The translations under genes and the position numbers were made by a program. From Mesorhizobium sp. ES1-4 (GTDB taxonomy: Bacteria; Pseudomonadota; Alphaproteobacteria; Rhizobiales; Rhizobiaceae), in NCBI RefSeq assembly GCF_020164745.1, contig NZ_JAIUGV010000003.1, forward strand, positions 124,001 to 188,000: DNA of 64,000 nt, read 5' to 3'. This document shows, in pieces, positions 39,217 to 48,133 of this stretch (positions are counted from its first letter, which is position 1; every line of letters starts with the position of its first letter). The notes under the pieces are model-generated. The model had not been told where the DNA came from and ran no database searches. It saw nothing but the letters and a program-made list of their open reading frames with translations.

Positions 39217-39581
39217 AGGGCTTCTTTGGCAAAGAGCCCACCCCGGTAACCATAAAGTCGGGCGATTTGGCCAAGAGCAGATTTGACGGCTGGGTCCTGT
39301 GTCCTGCAGGGCTCAGCCTTTAGTTTCAGTGATGCAGCGCGCGATGCCTAGCCCGGCACGCGATAGGGACCGAGCCGGCATCTTCCTCGCCTCCCCTCAT
39401 TGCCGCAATTCGAACCTCGCTGCTGCCGGATTGTCCGTGTGGAACTTATCCTGCGTTCAAGAGTTCGCGCACAAGGCTTCCTAAAGCTCCCGCGTGGGAG
39501 ATCAGGTCGACGCGCCCGTTAAAGTCCAAGGCAGTGCAGCGGATCGACCTCATCACATGCTACTTGCAGCGAGGCATTCCG
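39217..39581. other. Spacer after yidC, no gene seen
   Basis: A 365-base gap. A weak hairpin without a T-run begins right after the yidC stop (GGGCTTCTTT/AAAGAGCCC with a bulge). I see no ORF with family support, no tRNA and no clear promoter. Confidence 0.55.
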
Positions 39582-39800
39582 ATGAGCAGCAACGTTCACC
39601 CAAAGACACGCAAGGTCACCGACAAGGATTTGAAGCAGAACCCCGGAATTGGTGCCTCCAGGGGCACGATCAAAGGTGGCGATCTTCTCGACCAAGAGGA
39701 GGAACTGGACGGCGAAAACACTTTTGAGGGAGATGTGGAAAACGACACCACACCGCAAGGCGGTGTCAATCCCCGTCAGACCGGGCGAACTAACGAATAG
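39582..39800 (+). CDS. Small hydrophilic acidic protein of unknown function (72 aa)
   Basis: A 72-residue protein (MSSNVHPKTRKVTDKDLKQNPGIG...) rich in Asp, Glu, Asn, Gly and Thr, with no hydrophobic segment and probably disordered. GAGG lies seven bases before the ATG. Sequences of this kind occur as small stress-type proteins near general-stress genes in rhizobia, but I cannot assign this one. It runs in the same direction as the following fusion gene with a ~150-base gap. Confidence 0.6.
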   Translation: MSSNVHPKTRKVTDKDLKQNPGIGASRGTIKGGDLLDQEEELDGENTFEGDVENDTTPQGGVNPRQTGRTNE

Positions 39801-39950
39801 GAGCCGGCCACGGCCGGGCGTCGAACGTGCAGAGGAAGACCGGCAGCCATGGTCCGGGGCCGGAAGCTGGGAGACCGGATACCGCTGGAGTAGAGTTCGC
39901 TCGTCAATGACGTCACGTCGACCCGATCAACCGCCTGATTGGAGGCTGTC

Positions 39951-41918
39951 ATGCTGGATTTCGATCACGCCAGGCATCGGATGGAGGCCCACATCGCGCG
40001 CCGCGGTGTGCGTGACAAGCGGGTTCTGAATGCAGTGCGCCGGGTCGCGCGGGAGCAATTCGTCGACGAAGGTTTTGAGGAATTCGCCTATGAGGACAGT
40101 CCGCTGCCGATCGGCAGCGGACAGACGATCTCGCAACCCTTTATCATGGCGAAAATGGCTGAGATGGCCGAGATCGAGGCTACCGATCGCGTGCTGGAAA
40201 TCGGCACCGGCTCGGGCTACGCAGCAGCCGTACTGGCCGAACTTGCTGAACACGTTTTCACCATCGAGCGGCACCGATCGCTCGCGCAACAGGCGGAGCG
40301 GCGGCTCAATGCCGCCGGTTACCGAAACATCGAGGTTAGGGTCGGCGACGGCACGAAAGGCTGGCAGGAAAAGGCACCCTTCGACGCTATCGTCGTCGCG
40401 GCCGCCGGCAAATCCATTCCCCTCGGCTTGCAGGAGCAGTTGGAGATCGGCGGCAGGCTGATCATTCCGGTCGGTGAAGACCCTTACTCCCAGCGGCTCG
40501 TTCGGCTCACGCGGATTGCGGCAAACAAGTTCGAGGAGGAGGACCTCGGCGCTGTCATGTTCGTGCCGTTGATCGGCGAGCATGGCGGGCAGGACGAAAG
40601 CCCGCGGTCGGCGCGCGAGGTGCGCCCTCCTCCATTGCCGCAGCAAATCGCGCGGGCGGCCGAAGATCTGCCGCCGATCGACGATCCGGCCTTCGGCGCG
40701 ATGTTCGACCGGTTCGGCAGCCGGCGCGTCGTCTTGCTCGGGGAAGCCAGCCACGGCACTTCGGAATTTTATCGTGCGCGCGCGGCTGTCACCCGACACC
40801 TGCTCCAGCGACACGGGTTCACCATCGTGGCCGTCGAGGCGGACTGGCCGGATGCGGCGCAGATCAATCGATATATTCGCGCAGAGGACCGGCAGTCGGA
40901 TGCGCAGCCGCCTTTTCAGCGCTTCCCGACCTGGATGTGGCGCAACACCGAGGTGGCCGCATTCGTCGGCTGGCTGCGTGAATACAACCGGGACGTGCTC
41001 GATGCGCGGAAAGCAGGCTTCTACGGACTGGATCTCTACAATATGAGCGGCTCGATCGCCACGGTGCTTGCCTACCTGGAAAAGGTTGATCCTGAAGCGG
41101 CCGCCGTCGCGCGCGAGCGCTACGGCTGTCTGATGCCTTGGCAGAACGAGCCCACCACCTACGGACGGGCGGCGCTGCGGCCGGGCTACAGAACCTGCGA
41201 AGAGGCCGCGGTCCGGCAGTGCATAGACATGTTCGAACGATCCATGGCGGAGGGTGACGGCGATCTCCTCGACGCCAGGCAGAGTGCACGTCTGGTCGCA
41301 TCGGCCGAGCGGTACTACCGCGTGATGTATTATGGTGGCGCCGAGACTTGGAACCTCCGCGATCGGCACATGTTCGAAACGCTCGATCAGCTTCTCGAAG
41401 CGCAAGGACCGGATTCCAAGGCCGTGGTATGGGCGCATAACTCGCATATCGGCGACGCGCAGCATACCGATATGGGCACTGTCCGCGACGAGCTGAACAT
41501 CGGCCAGCTCTGCCGGGAACGCTTCGGTGCCCGGACGGCATTGATCGGCTTCGGAACAGATACCGGTACTGTCGCCTGTGCCTCGGAATGGGGCGGTGAG
41601 ATGGAGGTGAAGGATGTGAATCCTTCGCTGCCGCACAGCTTCGAACGGCTATGTCACGACAGCGGCAAACCGTCGTTCCTGCTGGATTTTGGGCGCCATG
41701 GCCAGCTCGGCGCCGATCTGGCGGCGCCGAGGCCGGAACGCTATATCGGCGTCATCTACCGGCCGGAGACTGAACGACTCAGCCATTACATGGACTCGTC
41801 CGTCTCCCTCCAGTTCGATGCCTTCGTTTGGTTCGATCGAACGTCCGCGGTCACGCCGCTCTCCATTTCGACCGACAGCACCGGCAAGGTACCGGATACA
41901 TTCCCGTTCGGCATCTGA
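39951..41918 (+). CDS. Fusion of protein-L-isoaspartate O-methyltransferase and erythromycin-esterase domain
   Basis: A 655-residue two-domain protein. Residues ~1-215 are a PCMT (protein repair methyltransferase using SAM) with IGSGQTISQPFIMAKMAEM, motif I VLEIGTGSGYAAAVLAEL and motif II DAIVVAAAGKSIP. Residues ~245-650 match the erythromycin esterase/EreA-like superfamily: LLGEASHGTSEFY with its catalytic-type His and Glu, EADWPDAAQINRYI, FYGLDLYNM and VWAHNSHIGDAQHT. GGAGG five bases before the ATG at 39951 fixes the start. Fusions of these two domains are known in rhizobia and related bacteria; whether the esterase part acts on macrolides is unknown, and a repair or stress role is as likely. 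Confidence 0.9.
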   Translation: MLDFDHARHRMEAHIARRGVRDKRVLNAVRRVAREQFVDEGFEEFAYEDSPLPIGSGQTISQPFIMAKMAEMAEIEATDRVLEIGTGSGYAAAVLAELAEHVFTIERHRSLAQQAERRLNAAGYRNIEVRVGDGTKGWQEKAPFDAIVVAAAGKSIPLGLQEQLEIGGRLIIPVGEDPYSQRLVRLTRIAANKFEEEDLGAVMFVPLIGEHGGQDESPRSAREVRPPPLPQQIARAAEDLPPIDDPAFGAMFDRFGSRRVVLLGEASHGTSEFYRARAAVTRHLLQRHGFTIVAVEADWPDAAQINRYIRAEDRQSDAQPPFQRFPTWMWRNTEVAAFVGWLREYNRDVLDARKAGFYGLDLYNMSGSIATVLAYLEKVDPEAAAVARERYGCLMPWQNEPTTYGRAALRPGYRTCEEAAVRQCIDMFERSMAEGDGDLLDARQSARLVASAERYYRVMYYGGAETWNLRDRHMFETLDQLLEAQGPDSKAVVWAHNSHIGDAQHTDMGTVRDELNIGQLCRERFGARTALIGFGTDTGTVACASEWGGEMEVKDVNPSLPHSFERLCHDSGKPSFLLDFGRHGQLGADLAAPRPERYIGVIYRPETERLSHYMDSSVSLQFDAFVWFDRTSAVTPLSISTDSTGKVPDTFPFGI

Positions 41919-42043
41919 GGTCCGGAACTTCATTCCAGTGCATTGGCGGGTCAGAGGTCCTCAACCGCGCGGCCTGTCGAGAAAGCCTTGTTCCGTCCGG
42001 GGTTTTGTTAGGGCGAGCGTCGCTTCACGTTCCCGTGATCGGC

Positions 42044-42070
42044 GAAACTGAAAGCGTACGCGCGGCGTGA
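42044..42070 (+). promoter_or_regulatory. Candidate ECF-type promoter upstream of the first fasciclin gene
   Basis: GAAAC (42044-42048), 17 bases, CGTGA (42066-42070), about 60 bases before the start codon. A similar GAAAC-N16-CGTATC stands before the second fasciclin gene. The element is short and could occur by chance; listed because it appears at both paralogs. Confidence 0.35.
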
Positions 42071-42130
42071 CTGCTTGTGCGTTTCCAAAGGCTATCAATT
42101 CCGATCAGCCCTCACCCGGAGGAAGACCAC

Positions 42131-42691
42131 ATGCGCTTGCCCACATTTAGAACCGTTGCCCTATCGGCCCTTGTTGCCGGCATGACGATTGCCGCTCCCG
42201 CCTACGCCAAGAACCCGAATGTCGGCGGCGCGCCGATGTACACCACCAAGAACATCGTGCAGAACGCGGTGAAGTCGAAGGATCACACGACGCTGGTCGC
42301 CGCCGTGAAGGCAGCCGGCCTGGTCGACACGCTGCAAGGCGCCGGCCCGTTCACCGTGTTTGCACCCACCAACGAAGCTTTCGCGGCACTGCCGGCAGGC
42401 ACGGTCGACACGCTGCTCAAGCCCGAGAACAAGGGCAAGCTCACCAAGGTGCTGACCGCGCATGTCGTGGCCGGCAAGATCTCAGGCGCCGAGATGATGA
42501 AGAAGGCCAAGGCGATGGGCGGCAAATACGAGATGAAGACCGTCTCGGGCGACACGCTCACCGCCGAGGTCAAGAAAGGCAAGCTCTACATCATGGACGA
42601 GTCCGGCGGCGAGGCGAAGGTGACGGTCGCCGACGTCAACCAGTCGAACGGCGTCATCCACGTCGTCAACAAGGTGCTGTTGCCGAAGTAG
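42131..42691 (+). CDS. Fasciclin-domain secreted protein (copy 1)
   Basis: A 186-residue secreted protein: signal peptide of ~26 residues (VALSALVAGMTIAAPAYA) and one FAS1 domain (residues ~40-186) with the H1 motif [34 protein letters not shown] and H2 region [21 protein letters not shown]1 domains mediate adhesion or protein contacts in the periplasm or outside. GGAGGAAGAC precedes the ATG at 42131. A close paralog lies at 54292-54849 on the other strand. A strong terminator follows at 42798. Confidence 0.94.
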   Translation: MRLPTFRTVALSALVAGMTIAAPAYAKNPNVGGAPMYTTKNIVQNAVKSKDHTTLVAAVKAAGLVDTLQGAGPFTVFAPTNEAFAALPAGTVDTLLKPENKGKLTKVLTAHVVAGKISGAEMMKKAKAMGGKYEMKTVSGDTLTAEVKKGKLYIMDESGGEAKVTVADVNQSNGVIHVVNKVLLPK

Positions 42692-42797
42692 CGGCTTCCG
42701 GCGAAAAGGGGGCGTTGGCGGATCGTGGGGCTTTCTCGGTCCGCCATCCCCGCCTCATGACGAGGTGCCATGTTTTTGGGAAGCCGTATCGGCGAGG

Positions 42798-42838
42798 CCG
42801 GGGTCCTGTAGTCCCTCACAGGACCCCGGTTTCTTTTT
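42798..42838 (+). terminator. Intrinsic terminator after fasciclin gene 1
   Basis: A 12-bp perfect stem (CCGGGGTCCTGT / ACAGGACCCCGG) with an 8-base loop is followed by TTTCTTTTT. It separates the rightward fasciclin gene from the convergent efflux pump. Confidence 0.93.
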
Positions 42839-42886
42839 ATGGGCCGCTGGGCTTCAGCGTTCGAAGCCCGACCCGTTTCCGGCACG

Positions 42887-44434
42887 TCACTCCATGACGG
42901 CGCTGTGGTCGACCTTGGCCGGCGTTCCCGGCTTGCGCAGCAGCAGCACCAGCGGGATGGCGGCCAGCGACAGGATCATCATCAGCTTGAAGTCGTTCAT
43001 GTAGCTGATGATCGTCGCTTGCAGCGTGACCACGCCGTCCAGCGCGGCGCGGCCGGCGGCGGTGTAGGGGTTCATCGCCTGAAAGATCGCCGGATCGCCG
43101 AACGCCTGGTTGAATGGCGTCACATAGGTGGCGATGTTGGCGTGGTTGATCTGCACATTCTGCGTCAGCAATGCGGTGACCACGGATATGCCGACGCTGG
43201 AGCCGATGTTGCGCGACAGGTTGTAGAGGCCGGTGCCTTCCGCGCGCCGCTCCGGCGCCAGCGTGGCGAAGGTGATGGTGGTCAGCGGCACGAACAGGAA
43301 GCCGAGCCCCGCCCCCTGGACGAAGCCGGTGGAGACGATGGTCCATTGCGAGACGTCAGGCGTCCAGCCGGTCATGTCGTACATCGCCCAGGCGGTGATC
43401 AGCAGGCCGGCAAGAAGCAGCCAGCGCGTGTCGACCTTGCCGATCAGCCTGCCGACCAGGAACATGCAGGCCATCGTGCCAAGCCCGCGCGGCCCCATGA
43501 CGATGCCGGCCGTCACCACGGGATAGCCCATCAGCGTCTGCAGGTATGGCGTCATCAGCGCCAGAGAGGCCAGGTAGGTGATGCCGATGATGAAGATGAA
43601 GATCATGCCGACGGCGAAATTCCGGTCGAGGAAAAGCCGCGGATTGACGAAGGTGTCGCGGGCGGTGAAGGTGTGGACGAGGAAGATGTAGAAGGCCGAT
43701 GCGCAGATCACCGCCTCGACGATGATCTCGGATGACGAGAACCAGTTGAGCTGCTCGCCGCGATCGAGAAACATCTGCAAGGCCGCTATGGTTATGCTGA
43801 GCATGCCGAAACCCAGCCAATCCAGCCTTGCCTTGAAGTCCAGCTTGGTTTCCAGGACGTAGAGCGACACGCCGGCGAAGGCCAGCGCGCCGATCGGGAC
43901 GTTGATGTAGAACACCCAGCGCCAGCTTACATTTTCGGTCAGCCAGCCGCCGATGACCGGTCCCAGCACCGGCCCGACCATCACCGAGATGCCGAACAGC
44001 GCCATGGCGGAGCCGCGCTCCTCCACACTGTAGATGTCGAGCAGGATGCTCTGCGACAGCGGCACCAGGGCCGCGCCGAACAGCCCCTGCAGCAGGCGGA
44101 AGCCGACGATCTGCGGCAGCGACTGGGCGAAGCCGCACAGCACCGAGGCGACGACGAAGCCTGTGATCGAGGTCAGCAGGATGCGCTTGCGGCCGAAGCG
44201 GTTGGCAAGATAGCCCGAAGGCGGCGTCATCACCGCCGCCGCGACGATGTAGGAGGTCAGCACCCAGTTGATCTGGTCGGCGCTGGCCGAGACGCTGCCC
44301 TGGATATAGGGCAACGCGACGTTGGCGATGGTCGTATCCAGCGCCTGCATGATGACGGCCAGGATCACGCAGGCAGTGATGGCGCCGCGATTGGCGACCA
44401 CCGGCGTGGCACCTGTCGCAGGCGCGCTGGTCAT
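42887..44434 (-). CDS. DHA2-family MFS multidrug efflux permease (EmrB-like)
   Basis: A 515-residue, 14-helix drug:proton antiporter. Family motifs: [18 protein letters not shown] (motif D1 region), [30 protein letters not shown] (motif A) and [43 protein letters not shown] (motif C). With its HlyD-type partner and an outer-membrane channel it should export hydrophobic compounds from the cytoplasm to the outside. The ATG at 44434 overlaps the stop of the upstream adaptor gene (ATGA). Substrate not predictable. Confidence 0.93.
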   Translation of the reverse strand: [515 protein letters not shown]

Positions 44435-45720
44435 GACTTTTGTCCGAACAGGCCGATGAGATTGGTGACGAAGTCCGGCAGGCCGCGTGCATGACCCGTG
44501 TCGACGTCGAGCACCACGCTCATGCCGCCGCGCAGCGGCGGTTTGCCCTCGATATCGTCGATCGTCACGCGCATCGGGATGCGCTGCACGACCTTGACCC
44601 AGTTGCCGGTGGTGTTCTGCGCCGGCAACAGCGAGAAGCTCGACGACGAGGCGGGGCTGATCGAGGCGACCGTGCCGTGCCAGACGGCCCCCGGATAGGT
44701 ATCGACGCTGATCGTCGCCGTCTGTCCCGGCCGCACATAGGTCAGCTCGGTTTCCTTCGGTTCCGCCGCGATCCACAGATCGGTCGACGAGACGAGGCTG
44801 AACGCCGGCTGCGAAGCCGGCAGGTACTTGCCGACCTGCAGCGCGTCGACATTGGTGACGATACCGTCGAACGGCGCCTTGACCACGGAATCGGCAAGGT
44901 TGCGCTGGGCATCGTCGACGCCCGACTGGGCCTGCAGGTAGAAAGGGTTCTTCTCCACCGGCTGGTTGGCTTCGCCGCCGAGTTGGGCGAGCGTGGCCTG
45001 CGCCTGCGCCCTGGCGACGGACACTTTCTGGCGCGCGGCAACGAGGTCGTGCTGGGCGCTGTCGAAAGATGCTTTCGAAGCGGTGGAGGTCTTGAGCAGA
45101 TCCTGCTGCCGCTGGAAAGCGGCCTCGTAATAGGGGATGTCGGCCTGCGCCTGCTCGATCTGCGACAGCGACTGCTGGTAACTCGCCTCGAGCGTCAGCA
45201 CCTGGTTGCGTACGGTGCCGAGTTGGGCCTGGGCGGCGGCGACAGCGGTCTCGAAGGACGCCGGTCGCAGACGGAACAGCACGTCGCCCTTCTTGACCGC
45301 CTGGTTCTCATGCACGTCGATCTCCTGCACCGTGCCGGAGACGTCGGTCGAGACGCCGAGCGACTGCGCCTGGATGTAGGCATTGTCGGTCGTCATCAGC
45401 TGGCCGCCGGTGACGTAATAATAGCCCCCGACGACGAGCGCGACGGGAAGCAGGGCAAAAAGGACGGGCCGCGTCAGGCTGCGCTTCGGTTTGGCCGGAC
45501 CAGGAGCGGCGCCGGCATGGGCGCGGGTCGGCTGCGGCTCCTTGGCCGGGGCCTCGAGTGCCGCCGGCTCGAGCGCGACCGGCGCTTCCAGCTCGTCATT
45601 TTCGACGACGACGCTGGCCCGCCTCTGCTCCCGCTGACTATCGAGCTGGATGATCTGGTCGGTCCGACCCGCCGGGGTTTCGTCTCCGGCGGGCTTCTTG
45701 GGGGATGTTGATTCAGCCAT
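44431..45720 (-). CDS. HlyD/EmrA-type membrane fusion protein
   Basis: A 429-residue EmrA-like adaptor: a ~75-residue cytoplasmic acidic/Pro-Ala-rich leader, a membrane anchor (residues ~82-102, VLFALLPVALVVGGYYYV), then AYIQAQSLGVSTDVSGTVQEIDVHENQAVKKGD, a coiled coil, and the beta barrel DGIVTNVDALQVGKYL...PKETELTYVRPGQTATIS. Works with the EmrB-like permease. Its start overlaps the stop of the upstream MarR gene by eight bases, so regulator, adaptor and pump form one operon. Confidence 0.93.
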   Translation of the reverse strand: MAESTSPKKPAGDETPAGRTDQIIQLDSQREQRRASVVVENDELEAPVALEPAALEAPAKEPQPTRAHAGAAPGPAKPKRSLTRPVLFALLPVALVVGGYYYVTGGQLMTTDNAYIQAQSLGVSTDVSGTVQEIDVHENQAVKKGDVLFRLRPASFETAVAAAQAQLGTVRNQVLTLEASYQQSLSQIEQAQADIPYYEAAFQRQQDLLKTSTASKASFDSAQHDLVAARQKVSVARAQAQATLAQLGGEANQPVEKNPFYLQAQSGVDDAQRNLADSVVKAPFDGIVTNVDALQVGKYLPASQPAFSLVSSTDLWIAAEPKETELTYVRPGQTATISVDTYPGAVWHGTVASISPASSSSFSLLPAQNTTGNWVKVVQRIPMRVTIDDIEGKPPLRGGMSVVLDVDTGHARGLPDFVTNLIGLFGQKS

Positions 45721-46177
45721 GTACTTTCTCCCGGTCGACGGCTGGCTGGGCGCAAGCCGCGAGCAGATTGGATTTGATCGAGCTTAGGGTCCGCAGCAGA
45801 TGCTGCTGCGCTTCAGGCGAAAGGCCTGCGAAGGCCTCGTCTCGTGTCCCCTGGCCATTGCCGCGCATGATCTCGAGCAGCGGACGGGCATGCGGTGTGA
45901 GGTAAAGCAGCCAGGCCCTGCGGTCGGCGGGATCGGGCCGGCGCTCGATGAAGCCGCGCGCTTCCATCTTGTCGAGCAGCCGGGCGAGCGTGATCGGCAC
46001 GATCTCGATGAGGTCGGCGAGCTTGTTCTGATGGATGCCTTCATGCAGCGAAAGGCAGGCCAACACCTGCCATTGGGCGCGGGTCAGCCCCGATGCGCGC
46101 GACCGCTGCTCGAACCGCTTGCGAAGCAGGCGCGCGACATCGTGCAGCACGAAGCTGATATTGGGCGAAGAGGGCAT
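45713..46177 (-). CDS. MarR-family transcriptional regulator
   Basis: A ~154-residue winged-helix repressor: dimerisation helix, then RAQWQVLACLSLHEGIHQNKLADLIEIVPITLARLLDKMEARGFIERRPDPADRRAWLLYLT (HTH and wing, residues ~43-105). First gene of the operon with the EmrAB-like pump; a typical arrangement for autoregulation in response to phenolic or other compounds. ATG at 46177 chosen from family length, although no clear ribosome site precedes it; a GTG at 46237 is an alternative. Confidence 0.9.
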   Translation of the reverse strand: MPSSPNISFVLHDVARLLRKRFEQRSRASGLTRAQWQVLACLSLHEGIHQNKLADLIEIVPITLARLLDKMEARGFIERRPDPADRRAWLLYLTPHARPLLEIMRGNGQGTRDEAFAGLSPEAQQHLLRTLSSIKSNLLAACAQPAVDREKVHG

Positions 46178-46214
46178 GGGAGGAGATCGGGGGTCGACTG
46201 ACAACTTTTCGTGA

Positions 46215-46235
46215 GCATGCTTATTATCATCATGC
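46215..46235. promoter_or_regulatory. Possible operator dyad upstream of the MarR-EmrAB operon
   Basis: GCATG (46215-46219) and CATGC (46231-46235) are inverted around an AT-rich 11-bp spacer (CTTATTATCAT), ~38 bases before the MarR start. MarR proteins bind such dyads; the arms are short, so the call is tentative. Confidence 0.35.
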
Positions 46236-46354
46236 ACATAATCCTGCTGGACGCCACGCGCAAGACCGATTAAGGCCCGGGGAAGAAAAAACGCATGGGC
46301 CACCGTGCGGAAAAACGCGCCAGGCGGCGAGATAATCCGGCAAGGATTTTGGCG

Positions 46355-46670
46355 ATGGATTGGATCAGGATCGCGGCCGTCACGGCTCTTGTTGCGTGCC
46401 CCGGTGCAGCGGCCGCGAAGGAAGCGGTAAGCTGTGGCGGCGCCGCCATGCTGGGCGGCGCGCAGCTCAACTGCAGCCACGTCGAACCCAAGGCACCGCC
46501 GCAGTTCTGCACGTTTAGCTGGGCCCTTCACACGATGGCGGGAGATCAGAAGGTTTGTCGAAGGCAGTTTCATGCTGCCTCCCGGAGCGTCGAACGTTCA
46601 GGTCTATCAGGGCAGTGGTTTCGACAGCGCGCTGTCCAACCCGATCGTGATCTGCCGCGGCAACAAATGA
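46355..46670 (+). pseudogene. Frameshifted gene for a small secreted cysteine-containing protein
   Basis: The frame from ATG 46355 encodes a signal peptide (IAAVTALVACPGAAAA) and a short mature part with Cys pairs, up to FCTFSWALHTMAGDQKV. The plausible continuation VEGSFMLPPGASNVQVYQGSGF...IVICRGNK, ending at TGA 46668-46670, lies in a different frame. Removing one T from the GGTTT run at 46552-46556 joins the two halves into one ~105-residue protein. Without the change the first frame runs on to 46717 with a tail that looks non-coding. Either a recent frameshift mutation, a sequencing error, or (less likely) programmed slippage. Function unknown. Confidence 0.6.
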
Positions 46671-46792
46671 GCGCGACGAGCAAGGAAGGCTCGCTCGTCA
46701 GCCGATTGGTGCTATAGGGCGGATCACGTTATTTTGACCAGGCACGCGGATTCCGGATTCGTGTGGCTCTCACTTCCTGGACGGACTTCGAC

Positions 46793-47431
46793 ATGGACGG
46801 ACCCAACCCCGGCATCAAGCACCCGATCCCGATGCACACGCGCGTCGGCTTCCTCAAGCCGCTGGTCACGGCGCCGAACATCGAGATCGGCGACTTCACC
46901 TATTATGACGACCCGGACGGGCCCGACAAATTCGCCGAAAAATGCGTGCTGCACCACTACCCCTTCATCGGCGACAAGCTCGTCATCGGCAGATTCTGCG
47001 CCATCGCCGAAGGTGCGCGTTTCATCATGAACGGCGCCAACCACGCCATGTCAGGCTTCTCGACCTATCCGTTCAACATCTTCGGCCATGGCTGGGAAAA
47101 GGGTTTTGACCCGGCGACATGGTCGAAGGAAGTGCGTGGCGATACGATCGTCGGCAGCGATGTCTGGATCGGCATGGAGGCGGTGGTCCTGCCTGGCGTG
47201 GAAATAGGCCATGGCGCCATCATCGCGGCGAAATCGGTGGTGACGCACGACGTGCCGCCCTATGCGATCGTTGCAGGCAACGCGGCCAAGATGGTCAAGA
47301 TGCGTTTCGACGACAGGACGATCCGGCGGCTGCTGGCGGTGGCGTGGTGGGACTGGCCCGTCGACAAGGTCGGCCGCAACCTCGATGCCATCAGGGGCGC
47401 CGACATCTCTCTTCTGGAGGCAGCAGCTTGA
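46793..47431 (+). CDS. Vat-like xenobiotic acetyltransferase (left-handed beta-helix)
   Basis: A 212-residue hexapeptide-repeat acetyltransferase of the streptogramin/CatB (XAT) family. Diagnostic segments: [46 protein letters not shown] (catalytic-type His in MNGANHAM), [13 protein letters not shown], then [35 protein letters not shown] and WWDWPVDK. The start ATG 46793 gives [11 protein letters not shown], which lines up with known Vat N-termini; a GTG at 46763 would add 10 residues. Chromosomal homologs of this type are common and need not confer resistance. Its stop overlaps the TTG start of engB. Confidence 0.9.
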   Translation: MDGPNPGIKHPIPMHTRVGFLKPLVTAPNIEIGDFTYYDDPDGPDKFAEKCVLHHYPFIGDKLVIGRFCAIAEGARFIMNGANHAMSGFSTYPFNIFGHGWEKGFDPATWSKEVRGDTIVGSDVWIGMEAVVLPGVEIGHGAIIAAKSVVTHDVPPYAIVAGNAAKMVKMRFDDRTIRRLLAVAWWDWPVDKVGRNLDAIRGADISLLEAAA

Positions 47432-48087
47432 ACGTTCCCGACAGCACCACGATCGGCACCGACCTGTTCACGCGCGGGTGGATCTTCATCCGCGGCGTTC
47501 CGGCCATGAAGTTCCTGCCGCCGGAAGGGCCGCCGGAGATCGCCTTTGCCGGCCGCTCCAATGTCGGCAAGTCGTCGCTGATCAACGCCCTGGTCAACCA
47601 GAAGGGGCTGGCGCGCACCTCCAATACGCCGGGGCGCACGCAGGAGCTCAACTATTTCGTGCCGGACGGGTTTTCGGGCGAGGGCGCCGACCTGCCGCCG
47701 ATGGCGCTGGTCGACATGCCGGGCTACGGCTACGCCACCGCCCCCAAGGAGAAGGTCGACGAGTGGACCAAGCTGGTCTTCGACTATCTCAAGGGCCGGG
47801 TCACGCTGAAGCGGGTCTATGTGCTGATCGACGCCCGCCACGGCATCAAGGCCAAGGACGACGAGGTGCTGTCGCTGCTCGACAAGGCCGCGGTCTCCTA
47901 CCAGATTGTGCTGACCAAGACCGACAAGATCAAGGCCGCTGGCGTGCCGCGCCTGATCGAGGAGACCCTGGTCAAGATCAAGAAGCGGCCCGCGGCGTTT
48001 CCATTTGTCCTGGCGACGTCATCGGAAAAGACCGAGGGCCTGGAGGAATTGCGTGCAGCGATCGTGCTCGCCGCCAATGGCGGTTAA
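47428..48087 (+). CDS. engB: Ribosome biogenesis GTP-binding protein EngB (YihA/YsxC), TTG start
   Basis: A 219-residue TRAFAC GTPase needed for late 50S assembly and cell division. G1 [15 protein letters not shown]2 [10 protein letters not shown]3 DMPGYGYA, G4 TKTDK and G5-type ATSSEKTEG are all in place. The TTG start at 47428 has GGAGG seven bases upstream and overlaps the stop of the acetyltransferase gene (TTGA), so translation of engB is probably coupled to it. In most rhizobia engB lies between yidC and argB; both borders are interrupted here. Confidence 0.95.
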   Translation: MNVPDSTTIGTDLFTRGWIFIRGVPAMKFLPPEGPPEIAFAGRSNVGKSSLINALVNQKGLARTSNTPGRTQELNYFVPDGFSGEGADLPPMALVDMPGYGYATAPKEKVDEWTKLVFDYLKGRVTLKRVYVLIDARHGIKAKDDEVLSLLDKAAVSYQIVLTKTDKIKAAGVPRLIEETLVKIKKRPAAFPFVLATSSEKTEGLEELRAAIVLAANGG

Positions 48088-48133
48088 GAGCCGGATGATT
48101 TCAGGCCGAGTCAGTGCCGTTTGAGGGCATAGG

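Noticed and set aside
46793..47431. Acquired streptogramin or chloramphenicol resistance gene
   Set aside because: The family match is good, but chromosomal homologs are widespread and base usage matches the neighbours.
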